A stretch of 50,452 nucleotides of DNA, from the NCBI GenBank assembly GCA_028705775.1, contig JAQWCW010000021.1, positions 1 through 50,452 on the forward strand. The letters are read 5' to 3'. A program made the translations under genes and the position numbers. Origin of the DNA: Eubacteriales bacterium (GTDB taxonomy: Bacteria; Bacillota; Clostridia; Christensenellales; Aristaeellaceae). Below are positions 22,777-30,805 of the stretch, in pieces. Positions within the stretch are counted from its first letter, which is position 1; each line of letters starts with the position of its first letter. Under the pieces are notes generated by a model that was given only the letters and a program-made list of their open reading frames with translations, had not been told where the DNA came from and searched no databases.

Positions 22777-23188
22777 TTCGGGCGCAAAAATCACGAAAGC
22801 CTTATACAGCCTTGCATTACGGCATTTTCGAGCCGCAAATTTCAGCGCCGATACGCATTGACAGCATTATTGCCGGTATGATATTATTGCCGATGTATCC
22901 GATAAGTGGTGGAGTCTGTCATAGAGCGCAAAAGCGTTCTATTTATCGGTATTGCGTGGGCGTATTATGTTTGCCTGCGTCAATCAGGCTTCACATTTTT
23001 ATGTGAAGTCTTTTTTTACTCCCAAAACCCGTTTAAGCAAGCGCGGGAGCGGTATGCTCTTTTGCGCCTGCCGAAAGCGCGTATTTGCGCAGCGTACCGA
23101 AACTCGGTTCCGCCGCGGCCACAAAACGAAAGTTGCGTCGCCTCGCGGCGGAATTTTTGTGTCCGGAAATAAACAAAGGAGAAGCAGT
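22777..23188 (+). promoter_or_regulatory. Long structured leader of the phosphate-transporter operon
   Basis: 412 bases. A promoter is present (TTGACA 22858-22863, 18-base spacer, TATTAT 22882-22887). The transcript would form CCGATAA/TTATCGG enclosing an 8-bp hairpin TAGAGCGC-AAAA-GCGTTCTA, then a terminator-like hairpin (CTTCACAT/ATGTGAAG followed by seven Ts, about 22989-23017), then a smaller CGCC/GGCG hairpin with Ts (about 23137-23157). The gene SD follows. This could be an attenuator or riboswitch-like leader, or a short ncRNA ending at 23017. I match it to no known riboswitch class. Confidence 0.5.
22989..23017 (+). terminator. Terminator-like hairpin inside the pit leader
   Basis: CTTCACAT, loop TTTT, ATGTGAAG, then TCTTTTTTT. 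It lies downstream of a good promoter and 170 bases before the transporter start, so it would stop most transcripts unless bypassed. It could instead terminate read-through from the HAD gene. Confidence 0.75.
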
Positions 23189-24232
23189 ATGTCCTTTGCG
23201 GAGTTCATATCAAGCGCGCAGAGCAGCCCTCAGCTGGTAATCATCTCGCTGCTCACATTGGCTGTGATACTGGTAAACGGATGGACGGACGCGCCGAACG
23301 CGATAGCAACCTGCATATGCACGCGCGCTATCGGCATAAGGCCGGCAATACTGATGGCAGCCGTATGCAATTTCCTCGGCGTATACGTGATGTCGAGCCT
23401 CAACGCATCGGTTGCGATGACAATCTGCAACATGGTCAACTTCGGTCAGGATACCGGCGCGGCAATCACGGCGCTTGCCTCGGCAATGCTTGCAATCGTC
23501 ATCTGGGCGTACGCCGCGTGGTATTTCGGAATACCGACGAGCGAAAGCCACGCGCTGATAGCGGGGCTTACGGGCGCGGCAGTCGCAATCAGCGGCGGCT
23601 TTCAGGGCGTCAACGGCGCGGAGTGGGTCAAGGTGCTTTGGGGGCTTGCGCTTTCAACCGTGCTGGGCTTTTCGAGCGGCTTTATAACCGTCCGGCTTAC
23701 CGAAGCGATTTGCAAAAACGCGGACAGGCGGCGGGCAAACCGCTTCTTTGCGGGCGCGCAGATAGGCGGCGGCGCCGCAATGGCGTTCATGCACGGCGCG
23801 CAGGGCGGGCAGAAATTCATGGCGGTTTTCATGCTCGGCGCGGCGCTGACGAAGGGGCAGGCAAACGCGGAGGTATTCGAGATTCCTATGTGGCTTATGG
23901 CGGTATGCTCGGCAGTAATGGCGCTGGGAACGTCCATCGGCGGAGTAAGAATAATCAAATCCGTCGGAATGGGAATGGTTAAGTTAAGCCCTCATCAGGG
24001 CTTTGCGGCGGATACGGCAGCGGCGCTCTGCCTGCTGCTATCCTCCACCTTGGGAATTCCCGTAAGCACTACGCACACGAAAACAACGGCGATAATGGGC
24101 GTAGGCGCGTCACGCTCGCTTAGGCGCGTCAACTGGTCGGCGGTATGGGAGCTTGCGCTGACATGGCTGCTCACCTTCCCCGGCTGCGGGCTAATCGGCT
24201 TCATATGCGCAAAGATTGCGCTTTGTCTGTAA
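23189..24232 (+). CDS. pit: Inorganic phosphate transporter, PiT family
   Basis: 347 residues with about ten membrane helices. Two PiT signature repeats are clear: VNGWTDAPNAIAT (about 31-43) in the N-terminal half and GIPVSTTHTKTTAIMGVG (about 288-305) in the C-terminal half, with the central GIPTSESHALIAGL. It is a low-affinity proton- or sodium-coupled phosphate importer. The start at 23189 has AAAGGAGAAGC; the 230-base open extension upstream is non-coding leader. The DUF47 partner follows 28 bases later. Confidence 0.93.
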   Translation: MSFAEFISSAQSSPQLVIISLLTLAVILVNGWTDAPNAIATCICTRAIGIRPAILMAAVCNFLGVYVMSSLNASVAMTICNMVNFGQDTGAAITALASAMLAIVIWAYAAWYFGIPTSESHALIAGLTGAAVAISGGFQGVNGAEWVKVLWGLALSTVLGFSSGFITVRLTEAICKNADRRRANRFFAGAQIGGGAAMAFMHGAQGGQKFMAVFMLGAALTKGQANAEVFEIPMWLMAVCSAVMALGTSIGGVRIIKSVGMGMVKLSPHQGFAADTAAALCLLLSSTLGIPVSTTHTKTTAIMGVGASRSLRRVNWSAVWELALTWLLTFPGCGLIGFICAKIALCL

Positions 24233-24260
24233 CAAACCCAAGCAAAAGGAGATGGACGGT

Positions 24261-24872
24261 ATGAAAACGGATTATTTTGACATAATGCTCAGGCAGGCGG
24301 GCTGCGCGAGAACGGCGGCGGAAATGCTGGTTAAGATATTCAACGACTTCAACCCCGAAAAGGCGCGCGAATACCGCGATAATATGCACGAGCTGGAGCA
24401 TTCGGCTGACGGAATACGGCACGAGGCGCTCAAAGCCCTGTCGCGGGACTTTATAACGCCAATCGAGCGTGACGACCTTACCCGCCTGATAGCAATCCTT
24501 GACGACGTTATCGACGAGCTGGACGAGGTTGCAATCGAGCTGTATATGTTCTGCACGAAAAAGCTTACAAAGGACGCGCTGGTGCTTGCGGGGCTTGTGG
24601 AGCGGTGCGTAAAGGCGCTTGAGAGCGCGGTGCGCGAGTTCCGCTCCTTCAAAAAATCGCAGACGCTTCGCCCGCTAATAATCGAGGTCAACACGGTTGA
24701 AAGCGAGGCGGACGAGGCATACATTGAAGCTATGCGCCGCCTGTTTGAATCCGGCGAGGACGTAATGCAGGTGTACGGGCTAAAGGCAATCTATCAGCGG
24801 CTTGAAAACTGCTGCGATTTGTGCGAACACGTAGCGGACGTAATGGAAAGCACGGTCATGGATAACACCTGA
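24261..24872 (+). CDS. DUF47/PhoU-like phosphate transport regulator
   Basis: 203 residues, all-helical PhoU-like DUF47 (PF01865). The E/DxxxD metal-binding patterns of the three-helix bundles are visible: HELEHSADGIRHEALKALSRDFITPIERDD (about 43-72) and NTVESEADEAYIEAMRRLF (about 144-162). These proteins control or gate the adjacent PiT permease. ATG at 24261 follows AAAGGAGAT. Gap of 28 bases to pit and 24 bases to the next gene suggests one operon. Confidence 0.92.
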   Translation: MKTDYFDIMLRQAGCARTAAEMLVKIFNDFNPEKAREYRDNMHELEHSADGIRHEALKALSRDFITPIERDDLTRLIAILDDVIDELDEVAIELYMFCTKKLTKDALVLAGLVERCVKALESAVREFRSFKKSQTLRPLIIEVNTVESEADEAYIEAMRRLFESGEDVMQVYGLKAIYQRLENCCDLCEHVADVMESTVMDNT

Positions 24873-24896
24873 ATATAACGATATCGGAGGTGCCGA

Positions 24897-26009
24897 ATGA
24901 CGGAAGGGGCAACGAAAAAACAAAAGCTGAAGCAGGTTTGGCAGTACGCATACATCGCGCTGACCGTAATCCTGCTGCTTGCCCTAGGTTTTTTTGACAA
25001 GGAGCTTGGCGCGCTGTTCAGCGGCGGAACGCCAATCAGTGCAAAATGGCTCGCGGCAGGCGGACTGTCGCTCCTCGGCTTTTACGCGGCGCAGACGGCA
25101 GTATACGATTTGAGCGCGCGGATGGTTGGCGCAAGGGTATCGCTCTGGCGCTCCTTCCGCGTAATGATGTTCGGCGAGTATTACAGCGCGATAACCCCGC
25201 TTGCATCAGGCGGACAGCCGATGCAGCTTGGATATTACAAGCGCTACGGCGTTTCAGCGGCGCGCGGCGCGTCGATTCTCGCCCTGCGCTATATCGGCTA
25301 TGTAAGCTCAATCTGCCTTTTGTGCGTTATTTCCTTCTTCATCATCGGGGAAAAGACGATTATCGGGCATCCCGTCCTGTTTTCGCTTACGGCAGTGGGC
25401 TTTGCGGTCAACCTTGCGTCAATGATTATGGCGGCGCTTTTGCTGCTCCGCCCATCGCTTGCCGGAAAGGTGGCGCTTTTCGCGGTAAGACTGATAACCC
25501 GCCTGCCGATGCTGAAAAAGAAAAAGGAGAAATGGGAAGCGGGCACGCTTAACTCGCTCGGCGAGCTTGCCGACGCCGCTGACTGCGTTCGCCGCCATCC
25601 ACTAACCTGCCTCGGCGTTATGCTGCTCTCCCTTGCCTCGGTCGTCTCCCAGTTCTCGGCGGCGTACATAGTCTACCGCGCGGTAGGGCTTTCGGGCGCG
25701 GCGTACCCGGAGCTGTTCTCAATGCAAATCTTCCTTTTCCTCGCGGTTGCGTTCGCTCCTACTCCGGGCGCGGCGGGCGTTACGGAGGGCGGCTTCTACC
25801 TGTTCTTCGCGGGGCTTTTCCCAAAGCCGATGTTGTACGGCTCAATGCTGCTGTGGCGGCTTATAACCTACTATTCAAGCCTTATTTTCGGCGCGGCGCT
25901 TGTAATATTCGACGAGCTTGCGGCTGTCCGCAAAAGCAAGCGCAAACCCAAATTGGAAACAATCTCTCAGCCCGCCGAGGAATCAATCGGCGGAAGCGCA
26001 AAGGAGTAA
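24897..26009 (+). CDS. Flippase-like integral membrane protein (LPG synthase TM region family)
   Basis: 370 residues, about eight transmembrane helices, UPF0104/YbhN-like family related to the membrane half of MprF. Characteristic segments: MMFGEYYSAITPLASGGQPMQ (family GxxxxxxTPxxxGGxP motif, about 90-109) and the distal AFAPTPGAAGVTEGGFYLFF (about 285-304). No soluble aminoacyl transferase domain is attached, so it probably moves a lipid or lipid-linked molecule rather than making lysyl-PG. SD ATCGGAGGT precedes the ATG. It is the last gene of the phosphate run. Confidence 0.88.
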   Translation: MTEGATKKQKLKQVWQYAYIALTVILLLALGFFDKELGALFSGGTPISAKWLAAGGLSLLGFYAAQTAVYDLSARMVGARVSLWRSFRVMMFGEYYSAITPLASGGQPMQLGYYKRYGVSAARGASILALRYIGYVSSICLLCVISFFIIGEKTIIGHPVLFSLTAVGFAVNLASMIMAALLLLRPSLAGKVALFAVRLITRLPMLKKKKEKWEAGTLNSLGELADAADCVRRHPLTCLGVMLLSLASVVSQFSAAYIVYRAVGLSGAAYPELFSMQIFLFLAVAFAPTPGAAGVTEGGFYLFFAGLFPKPMLYGSMLLWRLITYYSSLIFGAALVIFDELAAVRKSKRKPKLETISQPAEESIGGSAKE

Positions 26010-26130
26010 GCGCATAACCTCTGCCGCGAACCAACAAGAGGCTGTTTCATAGCATTGGCAGCGCTACAAGATTAAGAAGCTAACTTGAGCCGACAAACGG
26101 CGCTTTACAGTACGGCGGCAATACCGGAAG

Positions 26131-26303
26131 AAGCCTCCCTTGTGCAAAGGGAGGTGGCACGGCGCAGCCGTGACGGAAGGATTGTAGTTTGGTTTCTCAC
26201 AAGAAAATGTTTATTGAGTAATAGCCGCAAGCCCTAATATTGCAAGCGTCTCCGACAATCCCTTAGGCGCTCCGCGCCAGCTCCCTTTGCACAAGGGAGC
26301 CTT
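26131..26303 (+). repeat. Repeat R1 copy d
   Basis: 173 bp, AAGCCTCCCTTGTGCAAAGG ... AAGGGAGCCTT. Right end intact with GGCGCTCCGCGCC hairpin remnant. Forward relative to copies a-c. Confidence 0.75.
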
Positions 26304-26458
26304 CTTTGGTAAACAGACTGCTGTTGCAGTCTGTTTATGATACAACGTCATTGTAATTGAAAATCGCACTACTAAAGCAAGTTTGAGAATCATGTGATTA
26401 AGAAGGTAACGCAAATCTACAAGAGGCTACTTTACAGTACGGCGGCAATACCGGAATA
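26304..26458 (+). repeat. Inter-R1 spacer repeat (inverse copy at 15346-15497)
   Basis: About 155 bp. It shares GAAAATCGCACTACTAAA, a TTGAGAATCA...GATTAAGAA block and a TTTACAG element, in the same order, with the reverse complement of the spacer between R1 copies a and b. So R1-spacer-R1 forms a larger dispersed unit of about 500 bp. Confidence 0.65.
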
Positions 26459-26630
26459 AAGCCTCCCTTGTGCAAAGGGAGGTGGCACGGCGTAGCCGTG
26501 ACGGAAGGATTGTCGTTAGGTTTCCCGCAAAATGTTTTTGAATAGCAGAAGCAAATCCTTATATATCAAGGCTTCCATACAATCCCTCAGGCGCTCCGCG
26601 TACAGCTCCCTTTACATAATGGAGCCTTCT
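26459..26630 (+). repeat. Repeat R1 copy e (empty R2 site)
   Basis: 172 bp. Its right end reads CCTCAGGCGCTCCGCGTACAGCTCC without interruption, matching the junction sequences that flank R2 copy a. It is therefore the unoccupied form of the R2 insertion site. Confidence 0.75.
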
Positions 26631-26743
26631 TTTGGAAAACAGCCTGCTTACGCAGGCTGTTTTCTCTATATGGTTATTGTCATTGTAATCATCCATTCAA
26701 AGCAAGAATGTAAATCAACAAGACCCGTTTCCCCTACCCCCCT

Positions 26744-26864
26744 GCTTGCTCAAAACGCTTCGGATGCTAGGAGACAAGCTAAATGGCGAGGGAGTTTACT
26801 TATCGGTAAATGACCGAGCCATTTGGCGTAGTCGACACCGCAGACGGAGTGTTTTCAGCGAGCA
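26744..26864 (+). repeat. Repeat R2 copy c (diverged, outer helix changed)
   Basis: 121 bp. Ends CCTGCTTGCTCAAAAC and GTTTTCAGCGAGCAGG are inverted. The inner helix GTTTAC/GTAAAT (26794-26799 with 26806-26811) is identical to copies a and b. The outer helix is CTAAATGGC/GCCATTTGG (26779-26787 with 26818-26826), a completely different sequence that still pairs. Its end lies four bases from the stop codon of the sugar permease. Confidence 0.65.
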
Positions 26865-26868
26865 GGTC

Positions 26869-27723
26869 TTAGCCTTTAACAGACCCCATTGTAAGTCCCG
26901 ACATAAAATACCTTTGCAGGAACGGATACACGCAGAGAATCGGGACGGCGGCGAGGAAGATTTGCGCCGCCTTATAGGTGCGCTCCGAAATCTCGCTCAT
27001 GACAAGCTCCTCGCTCGAGGTCATCGACTGAAGGTCGGGGCTGATGATAATGGTGCGCAGATAGCTTTGCAGGGGATAATTATAGGTGTGATTCATGTAA
27101 ATTATGCCGTCGAACCAGCTGTTCCAATGGTTAACCAGAACGAAAAGGCTGATTGTGGCAAGCGACGGAAGGGAGAGCGGGAGGTAAATGGTGAGCAGGG
27201 TTCGCCAATGCCCCGCGCCGTCAATGAACGCCGCCTCCTCGATGTCATGCGGAATCGAGCGGAAGAAGTTCATCATCAGAACCACGTTGAACACGGGAAC
27301 AGCGCCGGGAAGAACGAGCGCCCACATAGTGTCAAGCATATTGAGATACTTAATCGTCATGTAGGTAGGAATAAGTCCGCCGCTGAACATCATTGTGACG
27401 ATGAATATCCACGCATACCACGAGCGCGCGCGGAATACGTTTTTCTCCTTGGAGAGCGGGTAAGCGGTAAGGATGATGACTATCATATTAATCGCATAGC
27501 CGAGAACGACGCGGATAAGCGAAATCCTGAACGCCTGAAGGAACTGCGGCTTCTCCATCGCATAGCGGTAGGAGGAGGTGGTGAATTCAACCGGCCAGAG
27601 CTTTACATAGCCCGCCGCCGCCGCGTTTGACGAGGAGAAGGAAACGGCAAGAACGTTGATAAGCGGGAGAATGCACATTGCGGCAAGAATCGCCAGCACG
27701 ATGTAATTGACAAGCAGGAACAC
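26869..27723 (-). CDS. Carbohydrate ABC transporter permease (CUT1, MalG/LplC type), clipped N-terminus
   Basis: 284 residues, six membrane helices, inner-membrane permease. The EAA loop is IEEAAFIDGAGHWRTLLTIYLPLSLP (about 186-211), and the C-terminal QRYFMSGLTMGSVKG is typical of the LplC/YtcP subgroup. The family normally has 10-20 residues before the VNYIVLAIL helix; here the frame begins with a GTG at 27723 lacking an SD, directly at the junction with the truncated kinase. The partner permease, solute-binding protein and ATPase are absent; the lone MsmX-type ATPase at 16171 could serve it. Confidence 0.85.
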   Translation of the reverse strand: MFLLVNYIVLAILAAMCILPLINVLAVSFSSSNAAAAGYVKLWPVEFTTSSYRYAMEKPQFLQAFRISLIRVVLGYAINMIVIILTAYPLSKEKNVFRARSWYAWIFIVTMMFSGGLIPTYMTIKYLNMLDTMWALVLPGAVPVFNVVLMMNFFRSIPHDIEEAAFIDGAGHWRTLLTIYLPLSLPSLATISLFVLVNHWNSWFDGIIYMNHTYNYPLQSYLRTIIISPDLQSMTSSEELVMSEISERTYKAAQIFLAAVPILCVYPFLQRYFMSGLTMGSVKG

Positions 27724-28589
27724 CTTGCGCGGTAGCGGTAATCGCCTTTGCCTACTGCGCCGTTCAGTTCTGGCGCGACATACACAAGCCTCTGCGCACG
27801 CTTGTATCCGCGTTCGGCGCCGTCAAGCACGGCGATTTGAGCACGCGAATCCACCATGACAGGAACGATGAATTCGCGGATATTTACAAGAGCTTCAATC
27901 ACATGAGCGGGCGGCTTGAATCGCTGATTGAGCAGATGTACAAGCAGAAAATACGGACGCAGCAGGCGGAGCTGCGGCAGCTGCAATCGCAGATTAACCC
28001 GCACTTTCTATATAATAGCTTCTTTATGATAAAGGCGTTTTCGCGGATGGGCGACTGCGATTCAATCGAAAGGATAACGGACGGACTTGGCGAGTACTTC
28101 CGCTATGTTACCAGAAACGGCGAGGACGAGGTTGCGCTTGAGCAGGAAATACGCCATGCAAAAAGCTATGCGTCCGTTCAGGATATGCGCTTTTCAACGC
28201 GCATTTCGCTCGAATTTCCGGACGTGCCGGACGAGATAGCGAAGGTTATCGTTCCTCGGCTGGTGGTTCAGCCGATTATCGAAAACGCGTACTCGCACGG
28301 GCTTTCGCAGATAACCGATAAGGGCGCGCTCCGCGTTTCCTATTCGTATGACGATGGGTTTGCGTATGTTACCGTTGAGGACAGCGGAAGCCTGCTTGAC
28401 GACGACGCGCTTCTTGCGCTTCAAAAGCAGCTGAGCGAGCCTGAACCTGCCGAAACGACAGGGCTGATTAATATTCACCGCCGCCTTATGCTCCGCTTCG
28501 GCACGCCGTGCGGGCTGGAGCTTTCAAGAAGCGAGCTTGGCGGGCTTATGGTTACAATGACTCTTAAACGGGGAGAAGAGCGCAAATGA
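27711..28589 (+). CDS. Sensor histidine kinase, YesM type, N-terminally truncated
   Basis: The coding frame opens at 27711 with no start codon and immediately reads a transmembrane helix (AVAVIAFAYCAVQFW), a HAMP-like linker, the His_kinase box QINPHFLYNSFF (phospho-acceptor His near 28002) and an HATPase domain (VQPIIENAYSHG, then DSG and GLINIHRRL). The first membrane helix and the extracellular sensor domain are missing. A TTG at 27837 or later ATGs could start a shorter soluble protein. It overlaps the response regulator by four bases. Probably non-functional as a sensor, unless the junction is an assembly artefact. Confidence 0.75.
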   Translation, partial: QAGTPCAVAVIAFAYCAVQFWRDIHKPLRTLVSAFGAVKHGDLSTRIHHDRNDEFADIYKSFNHMSGRLESLIEQMYKQKIRTQQAELRQLQSQINPHFLYNSFFMIKAFSRMGDCDSIERITDGLGEYFRYVTRNGEDEVALEQEIRHAKSYASVQDMRFSTRISLEFPDVPDEIAKVIVPRLVVQPIIENAYSHGLSQITDKGALRVSYSYDDGFAYVTVEDSGSLLDDDALLALQKQLSEPEPAETTGLINIHRRLMLRFGTPCGLELSRSELGGLMVTMTLKRGEERK

Positions 28590-30202
28590 AAAGAGTTCTT
28601 ATCGTTGACGACGAGCCGATTATAGTCGAGGGTCTGCTTGCCGTGCTTTCGGCGCAGAAGGATATGGATTTGGATTTGTACGGCGCAAACTCCGGCGCTG
28701 AGGCGCTTGCCCTGCTGTCCGAGGTCAGAATGGACGCCGTGATATCAGATATACGTATGCCCGGAATGGACGGGCTTGCGCTGATGGAGAAAATTCACGC
28801 GGACTGGCCTCAGTGCAGGGTCATTTTCCTTTCCGGCTATAACGAGTTCGACACGGTTTATCAGGCAATGCAGAGCCGCGCCGTCACCTTCCTGCTCAAA
28901 ACGGAAGGCTTTGACAAAATCATATCCGTGCTCAAGCAGACCTTTGAGGATATCGAGCGCGAGCGGACGGAAATCGACGACAAGGAGCGCTTTTACGCGC
29001 AGCAGGCGCTGACGCGGCATATGCTTCAGCGGGAGGCGCTTTCGGCGCTGGTTATGGGTGAAAGCGGCGTTTCGATAAGCCAGAGCCTGAGCGCGGCGGG
29101 GCTTTCCCTGTGCGAGGACGAGGGCGTGCTTGTGCTTTACGCGTATGTTGAGGACGGCGCGGCAGGGCTTACCCTTGAGCAGTTCAACGAGCGGCTTGTC
29201 GAGGTTGACCAGGCGCTTCGCGGTCAGCTTTCGCCTTACCCAATCACGGGCGCGTTCTGGAACAAGCGCGACGATTTGCTGTGGTTCTTTCAGCCGCGCG
29301 AAAAGCTCACGCCGGAGCGCGCGGCAGTCTATGTAAAAGAAAATCTGGAAATAATTCAGGAGGCGTCAAAGCGCGACGCGGGGCTTTCGCTCGCCTTTGC
29401 GCTCGCCTCCGAGCCGTGCAGATTGACCGAACTCCGCGACGTATACATGGCGCTGCGCCTTCGCGTATGTCAGGGCACCGGAATACCGGGAATGATTGCC
29501 CTCAGCCCCGCAGTCAAGCCGGAATGCGACGGGCAGCTCATCCCCTCCGCAATGCTCGAAAGGCTGCACGAGCTGATGGAGCATCAGAACAGGCGCGAAT
29601 TCCTTGCGCAGTTTGACAAGGCGGCAGCGGGGCTTGCGAAAATGAAAAGCATGAACGACCCGTATGCGCTAGAAGCGTACCTCGGTCTTTCGCAGATGAT
29701 TCTTTCCTTCGTCAACCGCTGGCGGCTGCACGAGCGAGTAAGCTTCCCCGGCGGGCTGAAGGGGCTTGCCGCAACGGACGGCTTTGCCTCATGGGAGCAG
29801 GCGGTTTCCGCCCTTCGCACGCTTTCGGAAAGCCTGCTTCAGGAAACGGACAGCGCGCAGGACAGCCGCGCCGATTCGATTATGCGCCGAATCAAGAGCT
29901 ATATAAACGAAAACCTGAGCGATTCCGACGCGCTGAGTCTGGTGCGCATAGCGGACATGGCGTACTTCAACCCGACCTATCTTTCGCGCCTGTTCCGGCA
30001 GACGACGGGCGAAACAATATCCGATTACATCAGCGCCGCCCGCGTTCACCGCGCGAACGAAATGCTCCGCTCGCAAAAGCACAGAATCGGCGAAATCGGT
30101 ATCGCCGTCGGCTTCTCCTCCTCCGCAAATTTCACGCGCTTTTACCGCAAAATGATGGGCTGCACTCCGCAGGAATACCGCGACCGCCTGTCAGAGCAGT
30201 AA
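28586..30202 (+). CDS. Response regulator with AraC-type DNA-binding domain (YesN type)
   Basis: 538 residues. Receiver domain 1-120: acidic pocket DDE (about 9-11), phospho-acceptor Asp in VISDIRMPGMDG (about 55) and conserved Lys in FLLKTEGFDK. The middle region (about 130-420) is a long helical connector typical of YesN proteins. The C-terminus (about 435-535) has two AraC helix-turn-helix motifs, YFNPTYLSRLFRQTTGETIS and IGIAVGFSSSANFTRFYRKM, ending in TPQEYR. It would respond to the overlapping YesM-like kinase and activate sugar ABC or glycosidase genes. Confidence 0.93.
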   Translation: MKRVLIVDDEPIIVEGLLAVLSAQKDMDLDLYGANSGAEALALLSEVRMDAVISDIRMPGMDGLALMEKIHADWPQCRVIFLSGYNEFDTVYQAMQSRAVTFLLKTEGFDKIISVLKQTFEDIERERTEIDDKERFYAQQALTRHMLQREALSALVMGESGVSISQSLSAAGLSLCEDEGVLVLYAYVEDGAAGLTLEQFNERLVEVDQALRGQLSPYPITGAFWNKRDDLLWFFQPREKLTPERAAVYVKENLEIIQEASKRDAGLSLAFALASEPCRLTELRDVYMALRLRVCQGTGIPGMIALSPAVKPECDGQLIPSAMLERLHELMEHQNRREFLAQFDKAAAGLAKMKSMNDPYALEAYLGLSQMILSFVNRWRLHERVSFPGGLKGLAATDGFASWEQAVSALRTLSESLLQETDSAQDSRADSIMRRIKSYINENLSDSDALSLVRIADMAYFNPTYLSRLFRQTTGETISDYISAARVHRANEMLRSQKHRIGEIGIAVGFSSSANFTRFYRKMMGCTPQEYRDRLSEQ

Positions 30203-30228
30203 AAATCCCTCCCGCGCGCGGAAGGGAT
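30201..30228 (-). terminator. Terminator of the GNAT/AGEY operon (minus strand)
   Basis: On the minus strand ATCCCTTCCGC-GCGC-GGGAGGGAT is followed by five Ts. It lies between the convergent response regulator and GNAT genes; only the minus direction has the T run. Confidence 0.75.
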
Positions 30229-30258
30229 GAAAAGGCGAGTTATATAAGCCGCCTCACG

Positions 30259-30804
30259 TTACTCTCCTATATACTTTTCGTACAGGTAAAACACCTTGTC
30301 GCCCTCTATATCGGGAACAGGCTCGCATTCGCCGCAGCGGACGTAGCCCTCGCTTTCATAAAGGTGGATTGCGGGCGGGTTTTTACGGCGCACGTCCAGC
30401 CTAAGCGCTGCCATTCCGCGCTTCCGCGCCTCGCTTTCGGCAAAGCGCAGGAGAGTTCTGCCCGCGTGCCGCCCCGCAACGCGCGGCGAGGTGCAGAGCG
30501 TATGAACGCTCATAACCTGATTCAGCGGTAAATCGTGCAGCCATCCGCTTCCGCCCCAAAGCCCGCCGGATTCGGCGCTCCGGAGCGCGATTGTTCCGCA
30601 TATAACCCCTTTATAACGCAGAAGGTAGGTTACGCCCTTATTTATAATACCGGCGATATAATCCCTGTCCGGATAAAACTCGGTTGACCAGCCAGCAAAA
30701 TTCGTGCCCTGCCTGTTCATTTCGCCAATCGCGTCCTCAAAATAGTCCATTACAGCCAGAATCTCCCCCGCGCCCGCGAGGGAGATTTCAAATTCCCCGT
30801 CCAT
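30259..30804 (-). CDS. GNAT family N-acetyltransferase
   Basis: 181 residues from the ATG at 30804, which follows GGAAGGTG and lies one base after the upstream stop. The acetyl-CoA motif is CTSPRVAGRHAGRTLLRFAE (R/Q-x-x-G-x-G/A form RVAGRHAG, about 108-115), followed by LRLDVRRKNPPAIHLYESEGYVRCG, a standard GNAT C-terminal half. The DLPLNQVMSVHTL strand before the loop is typical of the peptide/amine acetyltransferases. Substrate unknown. Co-transcribed with the AGEY-repeat protein. Confidence 0.88.
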   Translation of the reverse strand: MDGEFEISLAGAGEILAVMDYFEDAIGEMNRQGTNFAGWSTEFYPDRDYIAGIINKGVTYLLRYKGVICGTIALRSAESGGLWGGSGWLHDLPLNQVMSVHTLCTSPRVAGRHAGRTLLRFAESEARKRGMAALRLDVRRKNPPAIHLYESEGYVRCGECEPVPDIEGDKVFYLYEKYIGE

Positions 30805-30805
30805 A

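Larger units (their letters stand above)
26010..26868. other. Intergenic repeat cluster 2 between convergent genes
   Basis: 859 bases without a gene between the flippase-like gene and the sugar permease. It contains a partial spacer (about 26060-26130), R1 copy d, a 155-bp spacer that matches the inverse of the spacer at 15346-15497, R1 copy e, a flanking hairpin and R2 copy c. Relative to cluster 1 the whole order is inverted. Confidence 0.7.
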
